Shown here: positions 26,094 to 37,325 of the stretch, piece after piece
Position numbering within the stretch: position 1 is the first letter of the stretch
Layout: the number at the start of each line of letters is the position of its first letter
NCBI GenBank assembly: GCA_030549775.1
Contig: CM060174.1
Location: 49,553,707 to 49,617,706, forward strand
Source of the DNA: Tamarix chinensis
Taxonomy: Eukaryota > Streptophyta > Magnoliopsida > Caryophyllales > Tamaricaceae
Direction: 5' to 3'
DNA length: 64,000 nucleotides
Translations under genes and position numbers: made by a program
Notes under the pieces: model-generated
Seen by the model: the letters and a program-made list of their open reading frames with translations, nothing else
The model's database searches: none
Told to the model about the DNA's origin: nothing

Positions 26094-26412
26094 CCAAGTA
26101 GTGTTGATGCTCTTTTATCTATAGATTGTGGAAGATATGTATATGCTAATCGCTAAAACTTGTATAAGGTGCTACCCGATCAAAATTGGTATACTGTGAA
26201 ATGTATACTAGAGGTAGTTGCAAACATCTGTATTCAGGTTATATAATAAGTTCTTTTAAATAATTATTAGAAGTTTTAATGGCCTGTATGCAGCAGAGAA
26301 AGATGTGTTAGAAGTTTCAACCCGTACGTTTTTAATCTAAACAGCATTCAATAAGGCACTTTGTAGGTAGAGAAAGACCAGTATGTGTATAGAAATCAAT
26401 GGGCGTGACTGT
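24066..26412 (-). repeat. Partial second copy of the CACTA 5' end plus flanking DNA
   Basis: It aligns over its whole length with 34545..36921: remains of the transposase start (24066..24180), the unknown minus-strand frame (24500..25020), the CT-rich leader (25259..25561), repeats of AACGGTTAT type (25655..25800), and the transposon end. It continues past the end for about 0.5 kb, including an (AT)n run and TTTGCC(A/G)AG(T/C)AGTGTTG. The transposon end here reads, on minus, CACTGCTATAGAAC at 25888..25901. Because non-transposon flank is copied too, this is a segmental duplication and not an independent insertion. Its right border joins the transposase C-terminus at about 26420. Confidence 0.8.
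26053..26092. repeat. (AT)n microsatellite
   Basis: About 20 AT units; the counterpart in the other copy at 36520 is twice as long. Confidence 0.95.
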
Positions 26413-26419
26413 GTGAATC

Positions 26420-27555
26420 AATCTTCACATCTAACCCCATGACTATTATCAACCCATCCACACCATAAAATAGGTACTTTGAATATAGTGTAATCTAGTT
26501 CCTAAATCCTTTGAATGACACCATAATAATTTATATTTATATATGTTGGATTCTTCTCCATCACACTAGAAATATGCATATCCTCAACCACTAAAGTCAC
26601 TCCACTATTCTATATTATACTCCTCTCATCTTCTTGTTTCATGTAAAAAGAATATCTATTGATAGCACAGCTGGCATATGAGAAGACTTTATATTAGGGC
26701 ATTTGGAAAACCAATGCAGGCTTGCAAAAATAAATGTTGGGGTATTTTTGATAAGAGGAATGATGTGATTTCTTAGCCAATATATGATGGAAATATTATG
26801 TTTATCAATTACCCACTTCTCAATCTTTGATGGACTTTTAATCCTTAAAGAACACGTATGCTCTTCAGTATATGACTAAACATTGTCACTATTATGTAAT
26901 ACATAGAGATGTGCTTTACGAAGCATGTCAAGGTCTACTTACCCAAATTTTTTGCCCCTAATACCTTATCCTGTGGCTTTTTGTGCATACCGAGACTTAG
27001 AAATATCGATAACTTCAGCATTAGACAAGTAATTTGTGAAAAATTTAATTTCCTCTTCAGCTAGGTAACTCTCAACAATGTATCATTCTAGCTGATATCA
27101 ATTTTTTGCACAATATTTTATCAACTTCATAAATCATTTAAAGGGGTACATCTAGTGTTCATGAATAGGTCTTAACATTTTTACCTCATAAACTAAGTGA
27201 ACAGCTAGATATACCATAATGTCAAAGAATGAGGGGGGAAATATATTTCAAGCTAGCACAAAGTGATTACAATCCCTCTTTGCAATACATCCAAACTATC
27301 AAGGTGTATGATATTGGAGCATAGTGTATTGAAGAACTAGAAAACTCTAGTGATAGCATTTCAAACACACTTCAGCAAAATTCCACATATGGCTATTGGC
27401 ATCAAATGTTTCATCAAAATATGACAATCATGAGGCTTCATGTTAATTACTTTCAACTATTTCATCAACACTAGCCTTCTAACTGATATAGGATAAAAAT
27501 GGTCAAGATTTAGTATTTATTGTGTTGGAACCTATTATCCTCAATTTAGAGAGGA
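26420..27555 (-). pseudogene. CACTA (En/Spm) transposase TNP2, C-terminal half, broken
   Basis: Minus-strand translation with shifts reads, from 27500 downwards, LKVINMKPHDCHILMKHL, PIAICGIL, LDSLDVLQRGIVITLC, YFPPSFFDIMVYLAVHLVYE, YPFK, VESYLAEEEIKFFTNYL, then EEHTCSLRIKSPSKIEKWVI, NHIIPL, SGVTLVVEDMHISSV and YYGVIQRI-ELDY. These are the characteristic blocks of the C-terminal half of CACTA TNP2 transposases (the regions known as DUF4218 and DUF4216). In-frame stops and shifts inactivate it. The final part and the 3' terminus are missing because the frame runs into the duplication border at about 26412..26430. The N-terminal half is at 32984..34631, separated by an intron holding a solo LTR. 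Confidence 0.85.
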
Positions 27556-27855
27556 AACCCTACAAATTTGAAGACAAACAGATGAGTACATTGCTAGATA
27601 TAGACAAACTTGCAAAATAAGTAACTAGTGATAGACACGTGTACATGGCATGCATGGAAAGCATGAATGTATTGCATAGAAGGATTAAATGTGAAATCTA
27701 CATGAGGAGACTTTAGTCAATAATTTGGACATATAATATTGAGTATTATCATGTTGATATTAGTTAAAAAGATAAGAAAGTTGAATTAGTTAAAAAGTAG
27801 CTTAATTCCATCTTTTAGTGTTATCTTATTCTATCTTTTGAGTTGTATATGGAGT
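27556..27855 (-). other. CACTA transposase intron, left part
   Basis: Non-coding AT-rich DNA between the C-terminal exon and the solo LTR. With 32167..32983 it would form the intron between the transposase halves before the LTR arrived. Confidence 0.5.
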
Positions 27856-27860
27856 AGGGA
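27856..27860. repeat. Target site duplication AGGGA (left)
   Basis: AGGGA directly precedes the LTR start TGTAATACCCC and is repeated at 32162..32166 directly after the LTR end TGTTACA. Confidence 0.9.
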
Positions 27861-30800
27861 TGTAATACCCCGTATTTTTAAAATCCAAATTATTAAGTTT
27901 AATGATTTGATTAACGTAATTTGATGCAAATATTTAATTATTTTAATTTTGATTCATTTTATGGGTTTATCGACGATTCGAATTCATATTTGAATGTAAT
28001 TAATCGTTGTCGTTGCGAACCATTCTAGATAAATTCGTTAACGACAATGATTTTATTATATTCTTATGAGTTCGAGTCTCGGTTAAGCTTTTAATATTTT
28101 TTTTGATACTTGTTTTCGTAAAAAAAAAACAAAAAAACAACCGGTGCCCCGACCGAACCCCCCTCTTCTTTTCTTTTTCTCTTCTCTTTCCCTACCCCTG
28201 CTCCCGACCTGCCCTGTACGCAGAAGCCCTAGCCACCTCTCCACATCCCCAGCTCCTCCTCCCCGCTCCGCCAAACTCGCCTACACCTGTCAACGCATCA
28301 GCAGCAGTCGAAGCCGCAAACCAGCAGCCGCGGCAACAACCGCTGTAGCAGCAACCGAAATAGCCGCGCACCGCACCGCGCACAGCAGCAGCAACAACGC
28401 AGGTTGCGCCGCCGTCGCCCAGTCACCGGCGAGCCTCGCAGACCACCAGCGAGCCACCCTCGTTCCCCTACGAAGCTTTTCCGGCATTTTCTTGTCCCAA
28501 TTTGTGTAGGTTTTGTTTGGTATAATTTTTGAAAAACCCTAACCCTTTTTTTGAATAATTGGGTATGAATTAGCTTATAAAAAGCTAAATTTATTGTTTG
28601 ATCATGTATATATGTGCTGTAAGATTGATTTGGATAGGTTAATTGTGTGGTTGTGTTGGAATTTTGGAAAAATTGGATTTTTGGCCGGGTTATGCCCGAA
28701 TTTTTTTGGATCCATCCGTTTTTGCGATTTCGGAAAATTTGATTATTTAATATGTTTTAAAATGTATCCAATTTCATTTTGAAACCGTCAATTTGAGAAA
28801 TTTATGCAGGTTTTATCGGAATTTGATTCCTACGTCAAATTTTGGGTGTAATGAAATTGGGTCGTATAATTGAGCTGTTTCGCTCAATTGATTTTATAAT
28901 ATTGTTTAAAATGTATTTAATTGTATATTAGAAGTGTTGATTTGGTAAAATTTTGCGTAATTGATCGGAATTGGATTTTTAGGTCAAAAATCCTGCGGGT
29001 TTAAATTGGTTTGGGTAATCGGGTTATTTTATTCAATTGACATTATAATATGTTTAATTACATTTTCGAATCGTCAATTGATATGTTTTGGCAAGGATTG
29101 ATCGGATATGCATTTCGGACTCAAAAACCCTAATTGTGCTAAATTGCATATTTCTTTTATTGGTTTTGAGCAATTGATTATTTGATATGTTATAAAATGT
29201 GTTTAATTGCATTTCTAAACATTCAATTTGATTAAATTTATAGAATTTTAACGAATTGTATTTTCGGGCCTAAAACCTTAATTTTCGGGGATGATTTTAT
29301 AAAATTGATTTTGCTATGTGTATTTTATCTAATCGAATTCTATCTTTTGGTTTTAAATCATTTAAATTCTGTTTTAACCTAATCGGTTTGGATTTGGTTC
29401 TATGTAAATGGTTAGGTCACCTATTTAGTTGTAAAACCTAATAAATAAGTTATTTTCGATAAATTAACTTATGATCGATTATTCTTTCTCGGACTTTCCA
29501 AATTAAGTTGAAATGTCCCAAGTGATATTTGTATTAATCCATTTTGATTTAGTTTTAATCTTAAATCTTAATAAAGCTATGCTTTTAAGTCCTAAGTTTT
29601 GGACACGTTTTTCCAAGAAAAATAGTCTGTGTCTCTTTGTATCGATTAAATTATAATAATTAAAATTATTGATTGATAGGATAGTTTCTAATTTAGTTTT
29701 CGATTTCTATCGGATCTAGGAAAGCCTTATTGTGGATCCACGAGTTAGTGATCTCTCTCTCTCCCTCTTATCTCGCGTAGCTAGCTTCGGATCCAGGTAA
29801 GTTCTCTACTTACCTCTACTTATGGGTATTTCGTAAGGATGTGGCTAAGGTCCCTATGTGTTATGTGACTTGCATGCCTTAGATTTTTTGTATATATACC
29901 ATATCCGGTTGTGTATCGCATGGTTGTCCTGAATGTGTTTTATGCGTAGCGCAGCTTTGAGTTAAGGTATGTGGTATGTGTTTTTCTTACGACATGAATG
30001 TGATATCCATATGTGGTGATTATGATGTGTTGTGATATGATGTAACCCTCTAGGACATACATGCTAGGGTGATTATTATTATTATTATTATGACATGGAG
30101 ATAAAATGGCAAAAAGAAATAAATGGGAAGTGAGTTGCTGAAAGGGAGTATAAGGGACCCGATTAGGGTTTTGGGAAGAATTAGTAATCTAGAAAATGCG
30201 AAAGTAAAAATGATTAACGGTGAGTGAGGTGCGGGTTGAGAGTGAGAGTTTATGTTATGAGGAATGATTATGGGTGTTTTGGGAGGGAAGAAATATTGGG
30301 TGAAAAGGAGAGGTTACTTGTGGGAAAAGAAAGGTACTAGGGTTGAAGTGGCCAACTAGGGTTTTAGAGTTACAGGTGGAATCGATGGGTAGAGCGATAT
30401 GATTTGGGATTGGGCCTAAATGAGATGAGGTGTTGAGGATAGATGAATTAATGGTAGTGAAATAAGAGGAAGTTGGGCCACATAGGTCCTATTAGGGTTT
30501 CAAGGGAAACCCTAGAGGCTAATAGCGGGTGGAGTCTGATGTCACGAGGTGTTGGGCCTTGACCCACACCCTTAAGAGTTGGTTTTTATTATGTGTGAGT
30601 ATAGAGAGAAATTGATATCGAGGTGTGATAAGGGGTGCACGATTTCCAAGATATGGGACGGGCCCTCCTAGGAGGATAAGTGTGGATATAGTTAGCCATG
30701 CATGTCAAGGGAAAAACACTTTTAAATAAGATACGTTAAGATACTAATCACTTAAAGAGGAAGATGCAGAGCCGGACCCAGACCGTGCCACCGGCAAACA

Positions 30801-32161
30801 ATAGTGGTCAGGAGCGTTTTGCCCTGTATGATTTCCGGTCCACCGGCTATAATAGTGGGGGTTTCGTGCTCAGCAACCCAAATGTAAAATTTATAAGACA
30901 TGGGAAAGATACTAAATACTTACAGTGGAACACCGTGTGAGTCGGGGCCAGACCGGTCCACCGGCAAATAATAGTGGCCAGGAGCGTTCTGCCCTAGAGA
31001 CCGGTCCACCGGCAAATAATAGTGGTCAGGAGCATTCTGCCCTGAGTGTATACTTTTCGGTCCATCAGCTATAATAGTGGGGTTCCCGCACTCACATGGA
31101 CTATTAAAGAATATGTGTGGAATGAATATATTATTGATGAGAATAAAAAATGAGTCACAAGCACTTACAGTGAAACACCATGCGAGTCGGGGCCAGACCG
31201 GTCCACCGGCAAATAATAGTGGCCGGGAGCGTCTTGCCTTGGAGACCGGTCCACCGACAAATAATAGTGGTCAGGAGCGTTCTGCCCTGAGTTTATATAT
31301 TTCAGTCTAGCGGCTATAATAGTCGGGTTCCCGCACTCACGTGGATTGATAAAGACTGTGGTGTGAAATGACTACTTTTAATAAAGACTCAAAGGAAATA
31401 AGTCTAATTGGACTATGGTCAGCTTTTATTATCTGTATTACTACATGCTGCTTACGTGAGTATGTCACGCGTTGAGGTTCCAATAATATGGATTATTCCT
31501 ACTTGAGGCGCATGAGCCACTTTATATTTTGGTTATACTACGCTTATATGTTTAAATGGGATGTTATATATCTTTCATATGTTACTATAGGTGTATGGCA
31601 AGATTCATGATATGGGTTGTGAGTATGTATGGTATTGTATCAACGTATTATATCATAATTTAATATGTATTTGATGTTATAGTTTACGTCTCTCCCATAA
31701 GATAGGGTAGTGAGACTTACTCGGTATTGGACCCGTACTGATACTACACTGGTTGAATGGGTCCTGTGATGATCCATCGATGGTGGGGAGCAGACCTTTG
31801 ATGCAGGTTTTGATCAGTTACTAAATTGGGGTGGAAGGCTTGACTTGAGTGAGTAGGCGGTCCGGATATTTATCCTTCGGGATTTGTTTTGTTTAATTGT
31901 ATTCATCTTTGGAAGTTACAAGTGTTGTATTTAAATTTCCAAGGGTTTTGTAATTGACTTTTAATTTCTCGTAACGCTGTCATGCTTTTAAAATTCGGAT
32001 TTAATTGTTTGACAGGTTTTAGCCTTGCATCTAACATGAGATAGATGGTTGATGTGTATCTTGTGTTTGATGTAGCGGTAACATTTTCCAAATTCGCTCC
32101 TAGCTTCCGCTTTATTCTTTCAAAAAAAATTTTTTCAGGAGTGAAATTTGGGGGTGTTACA
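27861..32161 (+). mobile_element. Giant-LTR family copy F: solo LTR, 4301 bp
   Basis: It starts TGTAATACCCCGTA and ends AAATTTGGGGGTGTTACA, flanked by a perfect 5-bp duplication AGGGA. No internal region is present, so it is a solo LTR left by recombination between two LTRs. Order inside: AT-rich head, CT/GC-rich leader (28140..28500), long AT-rich middle, a strong donor-like CAG/GTAAGT at 29797, box array (30740..31335), late block TGTGATGATCCATCGATGGT near 31766, and tail. The late block and tail match the young LTRs closely (GGTGGGGAGCAGACCTTTGA). Alanine/proline-rich frames at 28103..28509 come from the GC-rich leader. It sits in an intron of the CACTA transposase. Confidence 0.95.
30740..31335 (+). 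repeat. Box array of solo LTR F
   Basis: Three rounds of prelude (ACTAATCACTTAAAGAGG and variants) plus boxes of the form GGTCCACCGGCAAATAATAG, TGG(T/C)CAGGAGCGTTCTGCCC and CGGCTATAATAGTGG. The rounds repeat every about 185 bases (30895, 31150). This is the clearest older relative of the arrays in the young element. Confidence 0.85.
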
Positions 32162-32166
32162 AGGGA
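32162..32166. repeat. Target site duplication AGGGA (right)
   Basis: Second copy of AGGGA right after the LTR end; see the left copy. Confidence 0.9.
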
Positions 32167-32983
32167 TCGTGCTAATGCTTTTTGTGTCAATTCTTATCAG
32201 ATATTTAGGAGGGTTATCTTGTAATATTAGAGAGGCCCAATGGCTATGAAAACCATATAACTACACAACACAAAGGGAGACAAAATTGATGAAATTATAA
32301 GTTTTTACTTAATTGAATTATGTGTGAATTCTTCTAAAATTTAATCAATTATTGATGAATGATTATTATTAAAATCCTTAATTTCTTTGTCCATATGAAT
32401 TATAGATTAAGATATATCCTTCAAACCCTCCACAAACCCAATACCATTCCAACCATAAACGCCATAGACAATCGCAGTCATCGTTTTCAATATTCATCTT
32501 AAACTTATTTTTCTTACTTGATTTTATCTATTTCCAAACTTAAGATAATAATATTATTATCATCACACGATCATCATAAACATATTAACTTCATAATGTA
32601 ATCATCAAATAACCATCATTCCATTCATTCATCATCATAATATCCCCATAATTACTAAACCCTAGTCGTAATCCCTAACCCTAGCCCACGGACCAAACCA
32701 TTCTAAACCCTTCATCATTCAAGCATCATCAGCATTAATTCTACTTTATTGAGTCACTATCATCATCTTTTCATCTTTTTTGAATGATCATATTCCTTTT
32801 ACAACCCAAAACAAACTATAATACCATACAAACCATAAGTACATATTCCTACAAAAATCATTAACATTTGAAGAATACCCTTCTGGTACCTTGACACTAT
32901 TAAAGAATTCACAAAATGTAATTTTTTTCCTTTCTATAGAGATTATAGAATGCCGGTGGTAAATAATTTCTTCTTCTATTGTC
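32167..32983 (-). other. CACTA transposase intron, right part
   Basis: AT-rich, no readable protein on either strand. It lies between the transposase block ending ...MKEMETKLELAP-like at 32984 and the solo LTR. The family usually continues from that block into the one found at 27500 (minus). Confidence 0.5.
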
Positions 32984-34631
32984 TCATGGTGCTAGTTCAA
33001 GCTTAGTTTCCATTTCCTTGATATCTAATAGAGAATTTATGCCATATTTAGTCTTTCGTGGAAGATTAAGTATTTTACCAATAAGGCTATCACAAATATT
33101 TTTCTGGATATGCATTACATCGAGAGCATGCCTCATGTATAGTGATTTTGAATACAGAAGGTTGAAGAATATACACATCTTCTTCTGCCCAAGTGATAGA
33201 GGATTATCTTTATTCTTCTTACCAAACAACACCTTCAAATGTTTCATCTTCATATACACTTGTTTTCCTATCAATTGGATTAGGGCATGCCCTTCGTCTG
33301 ATTTTCCATTGAATGTATTCCTTTTCCTATAATAATGATGATCCCTCGGTAAAAATCTAGGATGCCAGAGAAAAATAGTCTTCTAGTTACGTGTTAATTA
33401 AAAAATTGAAGTATTATCCTCACACATCAAGTGTACATAATGGTCTTTCACACTCTAACCTGACAAGTTGTCGTATATCAGAAAATCACTTATAGTACAA
33501 AATAACATTGCTCTCAAAGTGAAACTTTCCTCACTATGAGCATCAAACACTTTAACACCTGTGTCCCATATTAACTTCAAATCATCAATCAAAGGCTCTA
33601 GATAAACATCAATATCATTCCCCAATTTCTTTGGTCCCAAAATGAATAAAGAGAACATCATATACATGCATTTCATATAGAGGTTAGATTGTATATAGCA
33701 AAAATCAATAGCCAAATATTGTATGCACCTTGATTGTGTGGATTCATACCATCTGCAAAGAAAAAAAATGCAAGTTTCTTAGTTTTTCACTAAATTCAGG
33801 AAACAAACCATCAATCATCATCCATTATGGAGTGGTCAGATGGATATCTTAGTAGCCCATCATCTATCTTCTCATCAATATTCCATCTCAATTTTTCACA
33901 TCTTGGACATCATTAAACATTCGCTTGAATCTTGGTATTATAGGAAAATTGCATAACACCTTTGCTGGCACCTTATTGTTCTTATATCATGGTGTCTTAC
34001 ATTCTTCATTAGGACAATAATCTAAACAAGTGTATTCTTTTTGAAATAATATGCAACCATTAGGGCATATATGTATTTTCTCATAACTTATACCCATAGA
34101 TAAAAGGATCTTCTTCACTTCATAGGTACAATTGGGTAGAATGTTATCATCGGGAAGCATTTCTTTCACAAGTGATAATAATTTAGTGAAAGTCCTATCA
34201 CTCCATCTGTTACATGTCGTTAAGTTGTAAAACCTTAAAGTAATGGATAATCTAGTAAACTTCTTACAATCACCATAAATAGGTTTTCCTAAGTCACTCA
34301 ATAACTAGTCGAGCATTATTGGATAATCTTGAACACTTTCCTCAACATTCTGAGTCATCTCCTTTAACAAATCACAATCATTATCCCTCCTACCTTTCTC
34401 ATTATTATGTTCAAACTCTGTCCTACCATGCCATATCTAACAAGTGTAGATTGTATCAATTCCATAGACAAACAAACAATCTCTCAAATCATTAGTATTG
34501 ACATGTTGAATATAAGCATAGTTCAAATAAGGATAGACTATTCTACTAGCATCCCAAGCATGTTCTACTATAAACTTGATGAAAAATTTAACTCCTTCAT
34601 CATATTCTCTAAACAAATAAGTTGCAGACAT
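32984..34631 (-). pseudogene. CACTA (En/Spm) transposase TNP2, N-terminal half, broken
   Basis: Minus-strand pieces in order: the transposase-associated domain at 34437..34631 (SATYLFREYDEGVKFFIKF, then a trace of the CxxC area and YGIDTIYTC). Then 33987..34301 (SITLRFYNLTTCNRWSDRTF, MLPDDNILPNCTYE, KIHICPNGCILF, YCPNEECKTP), the PAKVLCNFPIIPRFKRMF region near 33900..33970, and 33455..33715 (LGPKKLGNDIDVYLEPLIDD, FDAHSEESFTLRAML, DNLSG). Last is 32984..33274 (KHLKVLFGKKNK, RHALDVMHIQKNICDSLIG). These are successive blocks of CACTA TNP2 transposases, which cut and move the element at its terminal repeats. Frame breaks between blocks show it is dead. The start codon is near 34631. Confidence 0.9.
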
Positions 34632-34914
34632 CCATTTTCAATCCATAGCTTCCTGATATATATATATCCTATGAAAAATATTATTACAAATCAATTCATT
34701 TCTACAAATGAATTCACATATTGCTAATGCTCAGAAAGAATTCATAGTTGTAAAATATATATCATGCTATTTTGAAGTTATATATATAAATAAGGGAATA
34801 AAAACATACCAATACACAAATTGTTCTTGCTTAGAAAGAGTTTATATGTATATACATCAAATATTTATACAAAGGTTGTAAATTCAAAAGTAAATACATA
34901 CTACATGTTTACAA

Positions 34915-35530
34915 TAATACCCAAAAAAACCTAAGGCAATGGAAAAATATATACACTAAAATGTTGCTACAACCCAAACAACTAACTAACAACACCCCCT
35001 AACTATCCTATGAAATCCATCAGTAGCCTTGCGTATGCCAACTAGATCCCAACACTCTCAGCATCCACTCGTCTCGATATGTCATCTACTCCTTGACATC
35101 ATCAATGAAGATTTCACGGACAAATACTCAAGGGAAAATAGGATGGATACTTGGGGGTAAATTATGAAGAAACCTCCACTCATCATATATGACCATTAGC
35201 TCTCTAGCAATCCAATCATAATCCCTCGCAAAAACCTCACCCTCAACAAATTGTTGGTGTGGTGCATTAGTATGGTCGAATAATAGATTAAAATAACTAG
35301 CTAATGCCCATGATCATGGCTCAATCTAAGGCCATGTTAAAAGCAAATAATAAGATCTGAAATGAAACAGATCATAGTACGACCTACTCAAGAACAATCG
35401 ACAAAGCTCCTCGTATAACCATGTAACACAACTCCAAAAATCTAAATTAGGTATAATGCACAAATATGCTGGAGGAAAGTACATAATAGGCAAATGCACC
35501 ATCTCACTAGTCCACTACCTATAAAAGAGA
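34915..35530 (-). pseudogene. Unknown reading frame upstream of the CACTA transposase
   Basis: On the minus strand from 35510 a frame with few stops can be read: VHLPIMYFPPAYLCIIPNL, WLYEELCRLFLSRSYYD, EVFARDYDWIARELMVIYDE, VREIFIDDVKE, TYRDEWMLRVLGSSW. The copy at 24490..25013 keeps the same frame with mostly conservative changes (a 62-residue piece there is open). I do not recognise a family. It lies between the transposon 5' end and TNP2. It could be a second element gene, an extra exon, or a captured host fragment. Stops at several places suggest it is broken. Confidence 0.4.
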
Positions 35531-36515
35531 ACAACCACTAAATCATGTTACTAAGATTGTTTTCAAACTTTTTAGGTTATAAAATATGTCTCTAACACTA
35601 GCAAAACTAGTTTATTTCACTAATATAAAAGGCATCAATATTGTCATGCATGCATAAGCATATAGAGAGGCAAACCAACCATAACAATATAGCAACAAAC
35701 ATAAATCATACAGACAATAATACATGTAACACCTGCTATATAGTTAACAATATATATATAAGATGCAAGGTCAATGGTGGCTGTTGTAGTTGCAGGAGCC
35801 ATGAATAGTGGGGAGGGGCTATGGTAGAGAGGTAGGAAGCTAGGCAAGGTGGATGAAGTGTTTGAAGGGCTATGGGAGGTTGAGCAGATGGGACGCATGA
35901 ACTAGGACAAGAAATATAGAAAAAAGAAGACGAGGATGAGAAGAGACAGAAAGAGCCGTCAATGAGCAAGAGGAAGGCACAAAAGATGTAAATGAACAAG
36001 CACTGAGAGTAAGAGAAAGCAAGTTAGGGAAAACGAAGATGAGGACAAAGAGCAAGTCAAATTTCAAATTTCTGCATAAATGAGTGAGAGGAAAGAAAGT
36101 GGTATTCAATGAGCAAGTTTTAATAACGGTTATGGATATAACCGTTATTAAAATATGTTTTTATAACAGTTCTAGCAATAACCATTATTAAAACTTCACA
36201 ATATTTCAGTTTTGTTGAAACATTGCTTTACTTTTAATAATAGTTAATATCCAAAACTGTTATTAAACTTGCACTGCATTTTCGCCCCTAAATTTTTATG
36301 TTTTTATCAACGGTTATGATCACACCATCATTTATGTGCCGTAATGCTCGATTCTGTAGTATTGTCTTCATTCTTAGACTTGCACGGTTGTGCTCCTCAA
36401 TACTCTTAGGTTGTGTTATAGTTGGACCCCTTTTCTCTTTTGCAGTCCACTATTCTAGATTGATCCATTGCCTATCTACATCAGACATGGTTCCAAAGTT
36501 CATAAATTAAGGAAG

Positions 36516-36519
<4 letters not shown>

Positions 36520-36600
<81 letters not shown>
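36520..36600. repeat. (AT)n microsatellite
   Basis: About 40 uninterrupted AT units, about 0.7 kb upstream of the INO start codon. Confidence 0.95.
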
Positions 36601-36604
<4 letters not shown>

Positions 36605-36921
36605 CCGAGCAGTGTTGATGCTCTTTTATCTATAGATTGTGGAAGATATGTATATGCTAATCGCTGAAACTTGTGTAAGGTGCTACCCGATCAAAGTTTG
36701 CACACTGTGAAATGAATACTATAGGTAGTTGCAAAGGTCTGTACTCAGGTTATATAATAAGTTCTTTAAAATAATTATTAGAAGTTTCAACGGTCTGTAT
36801 GCAGCAAAGAAAGACGTGTTAGAAGTATTAACCCGTACGTTTTTTATCTAAACCGCATTCAAAAAGGCACTTTTTAGGTGGAGAAAGACCCGTATGTATA
36901 GAAATCAATGGGCGTGACCGT

Positions 36922-37186
36922 GACGTGATAACATCCACTAACAAACGATGGGTCTCCCATGAATTTCTGCCTGACCTAGTCTTAGTGTAAGAGCCTCATA
37001 ACACATCTTTCTTTGCTCTTTTTAATGGTTACGATGACATGCCCATATATGGGTCCAACAACAGAAGAAAGGCGCCAATAAGCCTAGTACAATGTTAGGA
37101 CATAAAACTTATTGTGTCTGTACCAATTATATGTAGTCAGCGACTCAGCGTTAACGTCACCTTCTCATTCATTCGTCTCCGGCTTC
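36922..37186 (+). promoter_or_regulatory. Unique DNA upstream of INO (proximal promoter)
   Basis: Single-copy stretch between the duplication border and the TATA box. It has no coding sequence and is the only INO upstream DNA not shared with another place in the window. Regulatory motifs were not assigned. Confidence 0.5.
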
Positions 37187-37194
37187 TATAAATA
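37187..37194 (+). promoter_or_regulatory. TATA box of INO
   Basis: TATAAATA lies 139 bp before the INO start codon, giving a 5' leader of about 100 nt if transcription starts the usual 25 to 35 bp downstream. Confidence 0.6.
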
Positions 37195-37325
37195 TATTCA
37201 GCCACAGGAGGAAAGCCCTGAAAAACCCCAGCTAGCTAGCTAGCCAGCGCTTTAACCTGCTTGCTTTCCTTCGTTTCTTTTTGTCAACCTGTCTTCAAAT
37301 TTCTCCTCATAAACCTGGAAATTAA

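Larger units (their letters stand above)
34545..36921 (-). repeat. Segment shared with 24066..26412 (5' end of CACTA plus flank)
   Basis: Full-length counterpart of the partial copy at 24066. It contains the transposase start, an unknown frame, the leader and subterminal repeats of AACGGTTAT type (36120..36260). The transposon 5' end is at about 36364, where CAGTG of the other copy is mutated to TATTG. Then comes flanking DNA reaching to 36921, only about 265 bp before the TATA box of INO. Confidence 0.8.

Noticed and set aside
26564..26577. CACTAGAAATATGC as 3' terminus of the CACTA element
   Set aside because: Transposase coding blocks (SGVTLVVEDMHISSV, YYGVIQRI) run through and past this point on the minus strand, so it is inside the gene.
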